A stretch of DNA of 64,000 bases from Hymenobacter oligotrophus (GTDB taxonomy: Bacteria > Bacteroidota > Bacteroidia > Cytophagales > Hymenobacteraceae). Shown here piece after piece: positions 55,174 to 63,349 of the stretch. The DNA is taken from assembly GCF_003574965.1 (NCBI RefSeq), contig NZ_CP032317.1:2418001-2482000 (forward strand). The letters are read 5' to 3'. Positions within the stretch are counted from its first letter, which is position 1. Every line of letters begins with the position of its first letter. The position numbers were made by a program, and so were the translations under genes. The notes below the pieces were generated by a model. It saw nothing but the letters and a program-made list of their open reading frames with translations, made no database searches and had not been told where the DNA came from.

Positions 55174-55623
55174 TCAGCGGTGAAAAATGGGCAGGTGGCT
55201 GAACTTGATGGTTAGAAACGTGAAGGCTGCCCCCCAAAACATGGCGCTCCAAAGCATGTGCAGCAGAATGTGCCGGCGCTTCACGCCCAGCAGCGTGGCA
55301 ATAACGGTTCCGCCAATGGGCGTAAACAACACCGGTGTAAGGAACGCAATGCCCCCGATGCCGAAGCGCCGGAACACGCGCACGATTTGCCGGGCCCTAG
55401 GGGTGAAAACCGGTTTGTGCCGCAAGCGACGCCGGCGCTGCAGGTGCGCCACAAACACACGCCCCAGCCCCGAAAACACCAGCACGCTCGTCATCATGCC
55501 GGCTACGGTAAGCACCCACGTAGGCACAAACGATAGCCCCGCGGCAGCACCAGCCAGCGGCCCTCCAAAGAACTTTACCATGCTCAGCAGGAAAACGGAC
55601 GCGTATTTCACGGCGTGCGGCAT
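55174..55623 (-). CDS. small multi-pass membrane protein
   Basis: 149 aa with about four hydrophobic segments (FLLSMVKFFGGPLAGAAAG, WVLTVAGMMTSVLVFSGLG, GIGGIAFLTPVLFTPIGGTV, LLHMLWSAMFWGAAFTFLTI) and a basic loop RRRRLRHKPVFTPRARQIVR. The layout is reminiscent of the small multidrug-export/DedA-like proteins (GGIAFLTPVLFTPIGG resembles their GP motif), but I would not assign it. ATG 55623 is preferred to the GTG at 55626. Confidence 0.65.
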   Translation of the reverse strand: MPHAVKYASVFLLSMVKFFGGPLAGAAAGLSFVPTWVLTVAGMMTSVLVFSGLGRVFVAHLQRRRRLRHKPVFTPRARQIVRVFRRFGIGGIAFLTPVLFTPIGGTVIATLLGVKRRHILLHMLWSAMFWGAAFTFLTIKFSHLPIFHR

Positions 55624-55734
55624 CACGGGCGTTCAGACGTTGATCGTTTTAGGCAAAGCCAGGTACTTACACAGATAATTCGGTGCGGGCCCAAGAGCGG
55701 TTACGAAACTGTGCTAATTATTTGACAGGCAGAC

Positions 55735-56373
55735 TTACAGCTTGCTTCCGTAGGCCAAGTCGCCCGCATCGCCTAGGCCCGGAACAATATACGCATGTTC
55801 GTTCAGGTGGTCGTCGAGGGCGGCCAGCCAGATGTGGGCTTCCGGAATTTCCTCGAGTACGTGCTTCAGGCCCTCGGGCGAAGCAATTACGGCCGCAATG
55901 TGCACCTGCCGCGGCTGGCCGAAGCGGAGCATGGCCCGGTACGTAAGCGCCAACGACTTGCCCGTGGCCAGCATAGGATCGGCCAAGATCAGTACGCGCC
56001 CGTTGAGGTTGGGGGCCGAGAGGTAATCAACCTGCACCTCTACCCGCGAAGTAGCCTCGATGCGGTAGGCGGCCACAAACGCGCTGGGCGACTGATCGAA
56101 GTAATTGAGAAATCCTTGATGGAACGGCAAGCCCGCGCGCAGTACCGTGGCCAGTACCGGAAAATCCGACAGCAACTGCCCGCTCGACTCAGCCAAGGGC
56201 GTTTGTACTGTTTTTTCGGTGTACTGCAGCTGCGAGCTGATGCGGTAGGCAATGATTTCGCCGAGGCGCTGCAGGTTGCGGCGGAAACGCAGCGAATCGC
56301 GCTGCACGTGCACATCGCGCAGCTCAGCCAAAAAATGGTTGGCAATGCTCGGCTCGGAGGTCACGATGTGCAC
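55735..56373 (-). CDS. upp: uracil phosphoribosyltransferase
   Basis: Salvages uracil with PRPP to give UMP. The PRPP loop is ILADPMLATGKSLALTYRAML and the uracil-binding C-terminal pattern is IVPGLGDAGDLAYGS; the N-terminal block SIANHFLAELRDVHVQRDSL is typical. GTG 56373 gives 212 aa, the usual length, and leaves 14 nt after the preceding gene's stop. The longer frame begins at a TTG (56439) and would overlap that gene by 52 nt. It is cotranscribed with the 56388 gene. Confidence 0.9.
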   Translation of the reverse strand: MHIVTSEPSIANHFLAELRDVHVQRDSLRFRRNLQRLGEIIAYRISSQLQYTEKTVQTPLAESSGQLLSDFPVLATVLRAGLPFHQGFLNYFDQSPSAFVAAYRIEATSRVEVQVDYLSAPNLNGRVLILADPMLATGKSLALTYRAMLRFGQPRQVHIAAVIASPEGLKHVLEEIPEAHIWLAALDDHLNEHAYIVPGLGDAGDLAYGSKL

Positions 56374-56387
56374 TCGGCCGCCTTGGG

Positions 56388-57332
56388 TCAGCGCATCCAG
56401 GTCAGGTACCACGGGCGGGTAGTTTGGGTGAGAGAACAATACGGCACAGGCCGCGCCCCGAAATTCGCAAAAAAGCGGGCAATACTAGGTATGGTGCCGC
56501 CCTCAAAGTCCAGCACTAGATCGGGTGTGCCGGCGTGCCGGGCAATTACGTAATCGAGCAGCAGCATAGGCGCGTGCTGCTTTTTGCCGGCCGCCGAAGC
56601 CGCCGCAAACAGGTACGTAACGCGGTTGGGGCTGTGCACAAACAACGCTCCGGCCAGCAGCTCGCCGTTGCCGGGTTGCCGCACCTCCAGTATTTCGCCG
56701 TGGGCACCTAGGGCGTGCGTTAGGTGCTGCAGCCGCGCAAAGTGCCTGTTGTACAGACGCGTTTGGTGGTCGGGCTTGTAACTCCGAAACAAGGCAACTG
56801 TTGGCGCCAACGAGCCGGCCGGCACTACTTGCAGCGGCATAGCTTGCTCGCGGTGTTGCCGCAGCCGGCGCCTGAACTCGGGCGTGTAGTGCGCCAGCAA
56901 CGTGCCGTAATCGGCCGATAGCCCTAGGTGGTAGGTAGTGCGTTCCGTTGCTTGCCAGCCGGCCGGTAGGCCGCTGGGGGTAGCGTTGCCGGTATTCAGT
57001 TGAAGATGCAAGCGCACAAACCGCCCGCTTAACAAGGCTAGGTACTCGGCGGGGTTGCGGTGCTGGCTAGCGGCGGTAGTCAGCAAGCCCAACTGCTGTG
57101 TAAAAGGCGGCTGCAAGCTTTCGGTGCCCCACAGCCGGCGCTGCACCGGCACCGGAAAAACCGAGGCGTAGCCACCGCCGGGCTTGGGCTCTACTATGGC
57201 CTCCCAGGTTGGGCCGTTGGTTGCATCAAGCCAATGGGCTTGGGCATACGGCACACGTTCCTCGGCTTGGGCTACGCAGGCCTGCCAATCGGCCATATCG
57301 AGCTCAGAACGTTGGAGGTAGCAAAGTGGCAC
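56388..57332 (-). CDS. FemAB/BioF2-like GNAT-fold protein
   Basis: 314 aa with the duplicated GNAT fold of FemAB-type acyl/aminoacyl-transferases: LQRSELDMADWQACVAQ, YTPEFRRRLRQHREQAM and LLLDYVIARHAGTPDLVLDFEGG then IPSIARFFANFGA are the characteristic blocks. The substrate is unknown; the nearest known activities modify peptides or cell-wall precursors. The conserved N-terminus (PLCYLQRSEL) requires the GTG at 57332, which lies at the expected transcription start of the TACCTTTG box 57337-57344. The mRNA may therefore be leaderless. Confidence 0.75.
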   Translation of the reverse strand: MPLCYLQRSELDMADWQACVAQAEERVPYAQAHWLDATNGPTWEAIVEPKPGGGYASVFPVPVQRRLWGTESLQPPFTQQLGLLTTAASQHRNPAEYLALLSGRFVRLHLQLNTGNATPSGLPAGWQATERTTYHLGLSADYGTLLAHYTPEFRRRLRQHREQAMPLQVVPAGSLAPTVALFRSYKPDHQTRLYNRHFARLQHLTHALGAHGEILEVRQPGNGELLAGALFVHSPNRVTYLFAAASAAGKKQHAPMLLLDYVIARHAGTPDLVLDFEGGTIPSIARFFANFGARPVPYCSLTQTTRPWYLTWMR

Positions 57333-57336
57333 AGCG

Positions 57337-57344
57337 CAAAGGTA
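57337..57344 (-). promoter_or_regulatory. -7 element of the GNAT-upp unit
   Basis: TACCTTTG ending only 4 nt before the proposed GTG start. No -33 TTG at normal spacing was found. Confidence 0.5.
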
Positions 57345-57427
57345 ACGCCTGCCAACCGCCAGCGCACTTAGGCCATACTACCTCAACAGTGCGCCGAGCT
57401 ATATTTACCCAACCTTTACTCTGATAC

Positions 57428-58435
57428 ATGCCCTACGTTTCTGGCCGCCACACTCCCAAACTTTTGGCGGTGCTTGCCGGCGTGGTGTACGCCTTGGCTT
57501 TTCGTTTTGTGTTCAACACGGGCCCGTTCGAGCGGTTCGGCGGGCTGCTGATGCTGTCGTTTCTGATAGCGGTGCCGTTTGGCCTGGGCATTCTTACGGC
57601 GCACTACACCCCAGCCAGCCGCGGCAATGCGTGGCGTTACGTGTTTGCGCCTTGGATTGCCACCACCCTGTTCTTGCTCACGGCGTTTGTGGCGCACCTA
57701 GAGGGTGTCATCTGCCTGATCATAATTCTGCCGCTGTTCTACTTCGTGTCGTGGTTGGGGGCACGGCTTTACGCATGGTTAGAGAAGCACCGCAACAACA
57801 AACCCGACGATTATGCCCTGGTATCGGCCGTAGCGTTGTTGCCTTTTGTGGTAGCTTTTGCCGAAAGCCGCTTTACCACCCCCGATAGTTTGCGGCGGGT
57901 GCAAAACGTGGTGGAAATAGCTGCTCCGCCGGCCGTGGTGTGGCGGCACATCGTGCGCGTAGCCCCCATCAGCCCCGCCGACCTAGGGCCCAGCCTTGTC
58001 GATGATATTGGTTTTCCGCGGCCTGTGCAGGCTACGCTTACGCACGAGGGCATCGGCGGAGTACGCCATGCCACTTTCGAGCGAGGCGTCGAGTTCATCG
58101 AAACCGTGGACGAATGGATACCGGAGCAAAAACTTTCCTTTGGTATCAAGCCCAACACAGCTACCATTCCACCCATTACCTTCGACGAGCACGTAATTGT
58201 GGGCGGGCGCTTTTTCGATGTGCTGCGCGGCACCTACGAGCTGCAGCCGTTGCCCAACGGCCACACGCGCTTAGTGCTGTTCAGCCAACAGCGCCTGAGC
58301 ACCAACCTCAACCCCTACGCCGGGCTCTGGACGGATTACGTAATGAGCGAGATTCAGCGGCGCATTTTGCTAGTAGTAAAGCGCCGCTGCGAGGCATCCG
58401 AAAAGGGCTGCTGCCCTACGGTTTCGGAAAATTAG
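57428..58435 (+). CDS. membrane protein with SRPBCC-type C-terminal domain
   Basis: 335 aa. The N-terminal ~140 residues hold four hydrophobic segments (LLAVLAGVVYALAFRFVF, LLMLSFLIAVPFGLGILTA, FAPWIATTLFLLTAFVAHL, VICLIIILPLFYFVSWLG). From ~residue 160 an SRPBCC/polyketide-cyclase-like lipid-binding domain follows (VQNVVEIAAPPAVVWRHIVR, FETVDEWIPEQKLSFG-type strand, RGTYELQPLPNGHTRLVLFS). The fusion suggests a membrane-tethered lipid or cofactor carrier; this is inference. Another membrane segment may lie at ~residues 128-148. Confidence 0.7.
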   Translation: MPYVSGRHTPKLLAVLAGVVYALAFRFVFNTGPFERFGGLLMLSFLIAVPFGLGILTAHYTPASRGNAWRYVFAPWIATTLFLLTAFVAHLEGVICLIIILPLFYFVSWLGARLYAWLEKHRNNKPDDYALVSAVALLPFVVAFAESRFTTPDSLRRVQNVVEIAAPPAVVWRHIVRVAPISPADLGPSLVDDIGFPRPVQATLTHEGIGGVRHATFERGVEFIETVDEWIPEQKLSFGIKPNTATIPPITFDEHVIVGGRFFDVLRGTYELQPLPNGHTRLVLFSQQRLSTNLNPYAGLWTDYVMSEIQRRILLVVKRRCEASEKGCCPTVSEN

Positions 58436-58443
58436 CGTCAAAA

Positions 58444-58471
58444 AAAAGCGCCAACCGAAGCTGGCGCTTTT
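58444..58471. terminator. bidirectional terminator between SRPBCC gene and dxs
   Basis: Stem AAAAGCGCCA/TGGCGCTTTT with an 8-nt loop and A/T runs on both sides, between two convergent genes. Confidence 0.88.
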
Positions 58472-58494
58472 ACACTGTTTGCTTTGGCGGGGTA

Positions 58495-60438
58495 CTACCG
58501 CAGCAACTGTTGCGTTACGGCTGCCGCTACTTTGTCCTGCATTTCGCGCACTGCTTGGGCAATACCAGCGGCGTCGTAACCGCACTCCTTGTACAGTTCG
58601 TCCTGCGAGCCGTGTTCCACTACTAGGTCCGGAATGCCCAGGCGCTTTACGGGAAGCGAGTAACCGTGGTCGGCCATGAACTCCAGCACGGCCGAGCCAA
58701 AGCCGCCTTGCAAGCAACCGTCTTCTACGGTTACGATGGCTTTGTAGCGGCGCAACACTTGGTGCAACAGTTCCTCATCGAGCGGCTTGCAGAAACGCAT
58801 GTCGTAGTGGCCTGCATCTACGCCCTCGGCCAGCAAAGCTTGGGTTGCTTTTGTGGCGTAATTACCGATGTGGCCGATGCTTAGGATGGCCACTTCGCCG
58901 TTGCCTTCGCGCACGGTCCGGCCCGTGCCCACCGCAATGCGCTGCAAGGGCTTGCGCCACTCCGGCATTACGCCCTCGCCGCGGGGGTAGCGGATGGTGA
59001 AGGGTCCGGCGTTTTCGGGCAGCGTAGCGGTGTACATCAGGTTACGCAGCTCCTCCTCGTTCATGGGGGCGGCCACTACCATGTTGGGCACGCAGCGCAT
59101 GTAGGCAATGTCGTAGGCGCCGTGGTGGGTGGCCCCGTCGGCGCCGGCAAAACCGGCGCGGTCGAGGCAGAACACCACGTGCAGGTTTTGCAGGGCTACG
59201 TCGTGCACCACTTGGTCGTAGGCACGCTGCATAAACGACGAGTAGATGTTGCAGAACGGCACCAGCCCTTGGGTAGCCAAGCCCGCCGAGAACGTAACAG
59301 CGTGCTGCTCGGCAATGCCCACGTCGAAGGCGCGGTCAGGCATGGCCTTCATCATGATATTGAGCGAGCAGCCCGAAGGCATGGCCGGCGTAACGCCCAT
59401 CACCTTGGGATTCTGCTCGGCCAGCTCCACCATGGTGTGGCCAAACACATCTTGGTACTTGGGCGGCTGCGGCTTATCAGGCACCTTCTTGTAAATCTCG
59501 CCCGTAATCTTGTCGAACAAGCCGGGCGCGTGCCACAGCGTCTGGTCCTTTTCGGCCAAAGCGTAGCCTTTGCCTTTTACCGTTACGCAGTGCAGCAGCT
59601 TGGGGCCTGGTATGTTCTTCAGGTCCTTAAGAATGGTGGCTAGGTGCTGCACGTCGTGGCCATCCACGGGACCGAAGTAGCGGAATTTGAGTGCCTCGAA
59701 CAGGTTGCTCTGCTTCATCAAGGTGGCCTTCATGGCCGACTCAACTTTGCTGGCAATCTGCTGCGGATTGGGCCCGAACTTGCTGAGCTTGCCCAGCACG
59801 TTCCACAATTCGTCGCGCACGCGGTTGTAGGTGCGCGAGGTGGTAATATCAGTAAGGTATTCTTTGAGCGCGCCCACGTTGGGGTCGATGCTCATGCAGT
59901 TGTCGTTGAGGATAACCAGCAGGTTGCTGTTCGATACCCCGGCGTGGTTCAGGGCTTCGAAGGCCATGCCGGCCGTCATGGCCCCGTCGCCGATTACGGC
60001 AATGTGCTGCCGATCAAACTCCTTTTTGTAGTCGGAAGCCACGGCCATGCCTAGGGCCGCCCCAATGCTGGTAGAGCTGTGGCCCACGCCAAAAGCATCG
60101 TACTCACTTTCCGAACGCTTCGGGAAACCCGACAGCCCGCCGTACTTGCGGTTGGTATGAAACTGGGCGCGGCGCCCCGTCAGGATTTTGTGCCCGTAGG
60201 CCTGGTGGCCTACGTCCCACACCAGTTGGTCGTGGGGCGTGTTGAACACGTAGTGCAGCGCCACGGTGAGCTCCACCACACCTAGGGAAGCGCCAAAGTG
60301 CCCGCCGTAGATCGAGACCGAGTCGATGATAAACTGCCGTAGTTCTTGGCTGAGCTGGACCAATTGGTCTTCGCGCAGCTCTTTCAGGTCAGCAGGCGAG
60401 TTTATGGCCGCCAGCAGAGGTCCGGGTTCAACAATCAT
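58495..60438 (-). CDS. dxs: 1-deoxy-D-xylulose-5-phosphate synthase
   Basis: A 647-aa thiamine-diphosphate enzyme, first step of the MEP isoprenoid pathway: pyruvate + glyceraldehyde-3-P to DXP. Motifs: VWDVGHQAYGHKILTGRR, the ThDP motif VIGDGAMTAGMAFEALNHAG then NDN (LNDNCMSID), and the transketolase-type DRAGFAGADGATHHGAYD, followed by PRGEGV. Length is normal. It feeds isoprenoids used among others by the UbiA-family enzyme at 13558. Confidence 0.96.
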   Translation of the reverse strand: MIVEPGPLLAAINSPADLKELREDQLVQLSQELRQFIIDSVSIYGGHFGASLGVVELTVALHYVFNTPHDQLVWDVGHQAYGHKILTGRRAQFHTNRKYGGLSGFPKRSESEYDAFGVGHSSTSIGAALGMAVASDYKKEFDRQHIAVIGDGAMTAGMAFEALNHAGVSNSNLLVILNDNCMSIDPNVGALKEYLTDITTSRTYNRVRDELWNVLGKLSKFGPNPQQIASKVESAMKATLMKQSNLFEALKFRYFGPVDGHDVQHLATILKDLKNIPGPKLLHCVTVKGKGYALAEKDQTLWHAPGLFDKITGEIYKKVPDKPQPPKYQDVFGHTMVELAEQNPKVMGVTPAMPSGCSLNIMMKAMPDRAFDVGIAEQHAVTFSAGLATQGLVPFCNIYSSFMQRAYDQVVHDVALQNLHVVFCLDRAGFAGADGATHHGAYDIAYMRCVPNMVVAAPMNEEELRNLMYTATLPENAGPFTIRYPRGEGVMPEWRKPLQRIAVGTGRTVREGNGEVAILSIGHIGNYATKATQALLAEGVDAGHYDMRFCKPLDEELLHQVLRRYKAIVTVEDGCLQGGFGSAVLEFMADHGYSLPVKRLGIPDLVVEHGSQDELYKECGYDAAGIAQAVREMQDKVAAAVTQQLLR

Positions 60439-60535
60439 TGGGTTCGGTTACGGCAACGAGTGGGATGGTAGCGGCTAACCACCGCAGTGGCCAGTTTGTT
60501 GCGGCAGCCTGCAAAGGCGTGCCGGCATTAGCTGG

Positions 60536-60543
60536 CAAAGTTA
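60536..60543 (-). promoter_or_regulatory. -7 element of dxs
   Basis: TAACTTTG on the minus strand, 98 nt upstream of the dxs ATG; it implies a 5' leader of about 90 nt. No -33 box is clear. Confidence 0.5.
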
Positions 60544-60685
60544 CGACATTTTCAGCCTGGCGGTTCGTAGCTTAACGTGCTGCTGCCGGGCTGCGGTTCG
60601 GCTAGGCGCAGCTGCTGGCGGCTACCCGCTTTGCCTTCACCTAGGGCTTCTGATAATTTTAACGACCCTGCCTGGGCCAACTGCG

Positions 60686-60693
60686 TATTTTTG
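60686..60693 (+). promoter_or_regulatory. -7 element of the UPF0104 gene
   Basis: TATTTTTG, 25 nt before ATG 60718, which it helps to choose over the longer frame starting at 60577. Confidence 0.5.
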
Positions 60694-60717
60694 CCTGATC
60701 ACTACCCACCTACTTGC

Positions 60718-61791
60718 ATGACTACTCCCCAGCAGGACCGCCAGCTGCTCGAAAAATTATCGCCTTCGCGGATGCTGCTGCCGGTTGCTATTGGCCTCGG
60801 AGTGGTGGGTTTTATGTTCTGGCGCAGCTACCAACCCGGCGACTTGGCTCCTTTGGCCGACGCGCGCCCGCTGTGGCTGTTGGTGGTGCTGGCCGTGCTG
60901 TTTGTGCGCGATGTAGGCTACATGTACCGCATCCGGCACATTTCGGAACGGCAGCTTTCGTGGCGGCAGAGCATTGATGTGATTATGATTTGGGAGTTGG
61001 CCTCGTGCGTGCTGCCCTCGGCAGTGGGCGGTACCACCGTAGCTACGTTCATCATCAACAAAGAAGGCGTGCCCCTAGGTAAGTCGTTGGCCTACGTAAT
61101 GGCCACCGCCATGCTCGACAACTTGTACTTTGTGGTGGTGGTACCCTTTGTGCTGCTGCTGGCCGGCGATACTATTTACCCCACCGAGGTGCTCGACAGC
61201 GGCTTTATCACCACACTTAAAGTGGCTTTTTGGCTGAGCTACGTGCTCACGTTTATTTACTCGGGCCTGATGGCGTGGGCGCTGCTGATTAATCCGCACG
61301 TGGTAAAGCGCCTGATTATGCGTTTGTTTTCGGTGCGAGGGCTGCGCCGCTGGCGCCGCCGCGCCTGGCAACACGGCAGCGAGCTGGTGTGGGCCTCGGC
61401 GCAGCTGCGCGGCAACGGTTGGGCATATTGGAGCCGGGCGGCACTTTCCACGGCATTCGTCTGGACGGCGCGTTACCTCGTTATCGGCTGCCTGATTGCG
61501 GCTTTCGTGCCCGTAAGCTGGGCCACGTTCGGCATCATTTTCGCGCGTAACCTTGTGTACAAAGTGGTGCTGCTGGTGGCCATTACGCCGGGCGGTGCTG
61601 GCTTTGCCGAAGGCGCTTTCCCGTTCTTCTTCCGCAGCTTCGCCGGCTCGGCCACCATAACGAATTTCATCCTGCTACTCTACCGCATAGCTACCTACTA
61701 CTTGTACCTCGTGCTCGGCTCCGTCTTTCTGCCGCGCTGGGTAGGGCGGGTGTTTAGCAAGAAAGTGGCGCACGAGGTTATGGCTTCCTAA
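60718..61791 (+). CDS. UPF0104 / lysylphosphatidylglycerol-synthase-type membrane protein
   Basis: 357 aa with about eight hydrophobic segments. The patterns WELASCVLPSAVGGTTVATF, FIINKEGVPLGKSLAYV, and LLVAITPGGAGFAEGAFPFF match the flippase-like membrane domain of LPG synthases (without the catalytic C-terminal part). Members are proposed lipid flippases or glycolipid exporters. ATG 60718 (MTTPQQDRQLL) is supported by a -7 box. It is monocistronic with its own terminator. Confidence 0.85.
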   Translation: MTTPQQDRQLLEKLSPSRMLLPVAIGLGVVGFMFWRSYQPGDLAPLADARPLWLLVVLAVLFVRDVGYMYRIRHISERQLSWRQSIDVIMIWELASCVLPSAVGGTTVATFIINKEGVPLGKSLAYVMATAMLDNLYFVVVVPFVLLLAGDTIYPTEVLDSGFITTLKVAFWLSYVLTFIYSGLMAWALLINPHVVKRLIMRLFSVRGLRRWRRRAWQHGSELVWASAQLRGNGWAYWSRAALSTAFVWTARYLVIGCLIAAFVPVSWATFGIIFARNLVYKVVLLVAITPGGAGFAEGAFPFFFRSFAGSATITNFILLLYRIATYYLYLVLGSVFLPRWVGRVFSKKVAHEVMAS

Positions 61792-61813
61792 GACCATGCC
61801 GGCACCTAGGGAC

Positions 61814-61857
61814 AAAGAATAAGCCCCGCGGCATAACTGCCACGGGGCTTATTCTTT
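61814..61857. terminator. bidirectional terminator
   Basis: 18-bp stem AAAGAATAAGCCCCGCGG / CCACGGGGCTTATTCTTT (one mismatch) between the UPF0104 gene and the convergent lipoprotein gene. Confidence 0.88.
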
Positions 61858-61883
61858 CATCGGCAAAACCGGATTGCGGCGTG

Positions 61884-62303
61884 CTATTCGGCTTCCAATT
61901 GTAACTCAGCGCCGTCGGCACTGCGGAGCGTCAGGCGGTCGTCGGTTAGGGTTGCCACGTCAAAGGTGTTCGACATGTTGCCGTTGTCGGGCGTCATGGT
62001 AATCTTCTTGTTGGCCTGATCAAAAGTGTATTTGCCGTTGATCGACTGCGTGGGCGAAGTCATTACGTACTGGCCGTTGGCGAAAAAGCGGATTTCCTCC
62101 TGCTTTTGCTCCGAGGTTTGCTTCACCTTGTCGCCGGTGGCATCTTCTTCGCGGCGGGTTTTCCAGATTTTGCTTTCGGTGCCGTAGAGCATGTTCTGGC
62201 CTTCTACCTTGCCTTCTTTGCTGCCGCAGGCATACATTACGAGCGTTAGCATCAGCAGCAAAGTGCCCAGGTAGTGGAGTGGTGTGTTAAATGCGCGTGT
62301 CAT
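61884..62303 (-). CDS. small lipoprotein of unknown function
   Basis: 139 aa; lipobox near residue 26 (MLTLVMYAC). The mature part is beta-rich with SKIWKTRREEDATGDKVK, EIRFFANGQYVMTSPTQSIN, GKYTFDQANKKITMTPDNG and LTLRSADGAELQLEAE, which resembles the lipocalin-like repeat strands of many Bacteroidota lipoproteins (DUF4923/lipocalin-like). No specific function can be named. Confidence 0.7.
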   Translation of the reverse strand: MTRAFNTPLHYLGTLLLMLTLVMYACGSKEGKVEGQNMLYGTESKIWKTRREEDATGDKVKQTSEQKQEEIRFFANGQYVMTSPTQSINGKYTFDQANKKITMTPDNGNMSNTFDVATLTDDRLTLRSADGAELQLEAE

Positions 62304-62512
62304 GGGGTGTCTGGAATGAAATAGAACAGAAGAGTTCGGCGGGTGCCGCGCGGCCGAGTTGGCAAGCGCTGCGCCGTTACTTACGCGCCTTGCTGCAAAG
62401 GGTTAAGCGCGCAACTATCTGCGGCAGGGTGCGTACACCCAAGCCGAGCCAATGGGCGCTTACTTAAGCCCCAACGCTCTGTTCCGCACCTACTTACCTA
62501 GACCTCACAACC

Positions 62513-62821
62513 ATGGGACTGTTCGATTTCCTCAGCGATAAGGGCGAGAAAAAGCCCGTACAACCTACGCAACCCCAAAAGCCAGCTGGCGGCGCGGCCG
62601 ATTTCTTTGGCAATCCGCAACAAGCTCAGCAAGCACAACCTGCCGCCGCGCAAGGCGAAAGCTATACCGTAGTAAGCGGCGATTCGCTCTCGAAAATTGC
62701 CAAAAAGCATTACGGCGACGCCTCCAAGTGGCACCAGATTTACGACGCCAATAAGTCGACGATTGGCTCCAACCCCGACCACATCGAGGTGGGCCAGGTG
62801 CTGAAGCTGCCCAAATTGTAA
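62513..62821 (+). CDS. LysM-domain protein
   Basis: 102 aa. A Gln/Pro-rich N-terminal half (~residues 1-47) is followed by one LysM domain (~48-101): SYTVVSGDSLSKIAKKHYGD, WHQIYDANKSTIGSNPDHIE and VGQVLKLPKL. LysM binds peptidoglycan-type glycans. No signal peptide is seen, so it resembles the cytoplasmic BON/LysM YgaU-type proteins, which lack secretion signals. It ends with a terminator whose stem is made of two CCTAGG palindromes. Confidence 0.88.
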   Translation: MGLFDFLSDKGEKKPVQPTQPQKPAGGAADFFGNPQQAQQAQPAAAQGESYTVVSGDSLSKIAKKHYGDASKWHQIYDANKSTIGSNPDHIEVGQVLKLPKL

Positions 62822-62845
62822 GCCCAGCTTACTCCCAGAACTGCA

Positions 62846-62876
62846 ACGCCTAGGTCCGACCCCTAGGCGTTTTTTT
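62846..62876 (+). terminator. terminator of the LysM gene
   Basis: Stem ACGCCTAGG/CCTAGGCGT with a 7-nt loop, followed by TTTTTT. Both arms contain the hexamer CCTAGG, which recurs across the window. Confidence 0.9.
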
Positions 62877-62993
62877 ATGACTACTTGGCCCGCTATCAGA
62901 CAAAGCAAATTGCTGATTGCAAATGAATTACACATCAGCATTCAGTTATTAGACTTACAGTTTTCATCACTCTGAAAAAACTTTTTGCCGGAT

Positions 62994-63023
62994 TTGCGTT
63001 TTAGGCAACCGGTACTACCTTTG
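62994..63023 (+). promoter_or_regulatory. promoter of the metY leader
   Basis: TTG (62994-62996; TTTG including the base before it), 19-nt spacer, TACCTTTG (63016-63023). This is an exact consensus match; the transcript should start near 63030, just before the riboswitch. Confidence 0.85.
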
Positions 63024-63059
63024 TGCCAGCCCGGCTTACGGCCCGGCGTTTTTTGAAGC

Positions 63060-63172
63060 ATGGTTTATTCCGAAGCGGCGAGAGAACAGGCTCGATGACC
63101 CGCTGGCAACCACCGGCAACGCACAAGCCGGCAGGTGCCAAGTCCTGCCCCCACCGAGGGGACAAATAAATA
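63060..63172 (+). ncRNA. SAM-I-type riboswitch upstream of metY
   Basis: The core is recognisable: P1 TTTATT (63064-63069) pairing with AATAAA (63165-63170), GCGAGAGAACAGGCTCGATGA, CCCGCTGGCAACC with the conserved GCAACC, a variable P3 stem, then GGTGCCAAGTCCTGC. This is the S-box pattern as it appears in Bacteroidota. It senses S-adenosylmethionine and here precedes a methionine-synthesis gene, as expected. The expression platform is not evident; the short leader ORF begins 8 nt after P1. Confidence 0.85.
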
Positions 63173-63179
63173 GCGTGCT

Positions 63180-63341
63180 ATGGATACCTACCCGCACCCC
63201 TACCACACTCTTTCGCAGTTCCGCGCTACCGCGGCGCCCGCTACAGCTATGCTTGTAGCCGTTCGCCCCGCCCCCGCGACCATGATGCAGCCGCAAGCTA
63301 TGCGTGCTGCCGCAGCGGTGTGTTGTTGCTGTTGTTGGTAG
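63180..63341 (+). CDS. leader peptide ending in five cysteines
   Basis: A 53-codon ORF from ATG 63180. It begins MDTYPHPYHTLSQFRA, contains five Met codons (1, 24, 35, 36, 41) and ends V-C-C-C-C-C-W-stop, the Cys codons being 63321-63335. It starts 8 nt after the riboswitch and stops 207 nt before metY. A run of codons for the amino acid that the pathway consumes or makes, at the end of a short ORF in the leader, is the signature of an attenuation or stalling peptide. Poly-cysteine leader ORFs acting as cysteine-responsive attenuators are known in mycobacteria. Here it is a prediction only. Confidence 0.65.
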   Translation: MDTYPHPYHTLSQFRATAAPATAMLVAVRPAPATMMQPQAMRAAAAVCCCCCW

Positions 63342-63349
63342 TTAGCCCC

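Noticed and set aside
63027-63056. A GC-rich stretch ending in TTTTTT right after the metY promoter, as a terminator
   Set aside because: GCCCGGC occurs twice in the same orientation, so it is a direct repeat that cannot form the stem of an intrinsic terminator.
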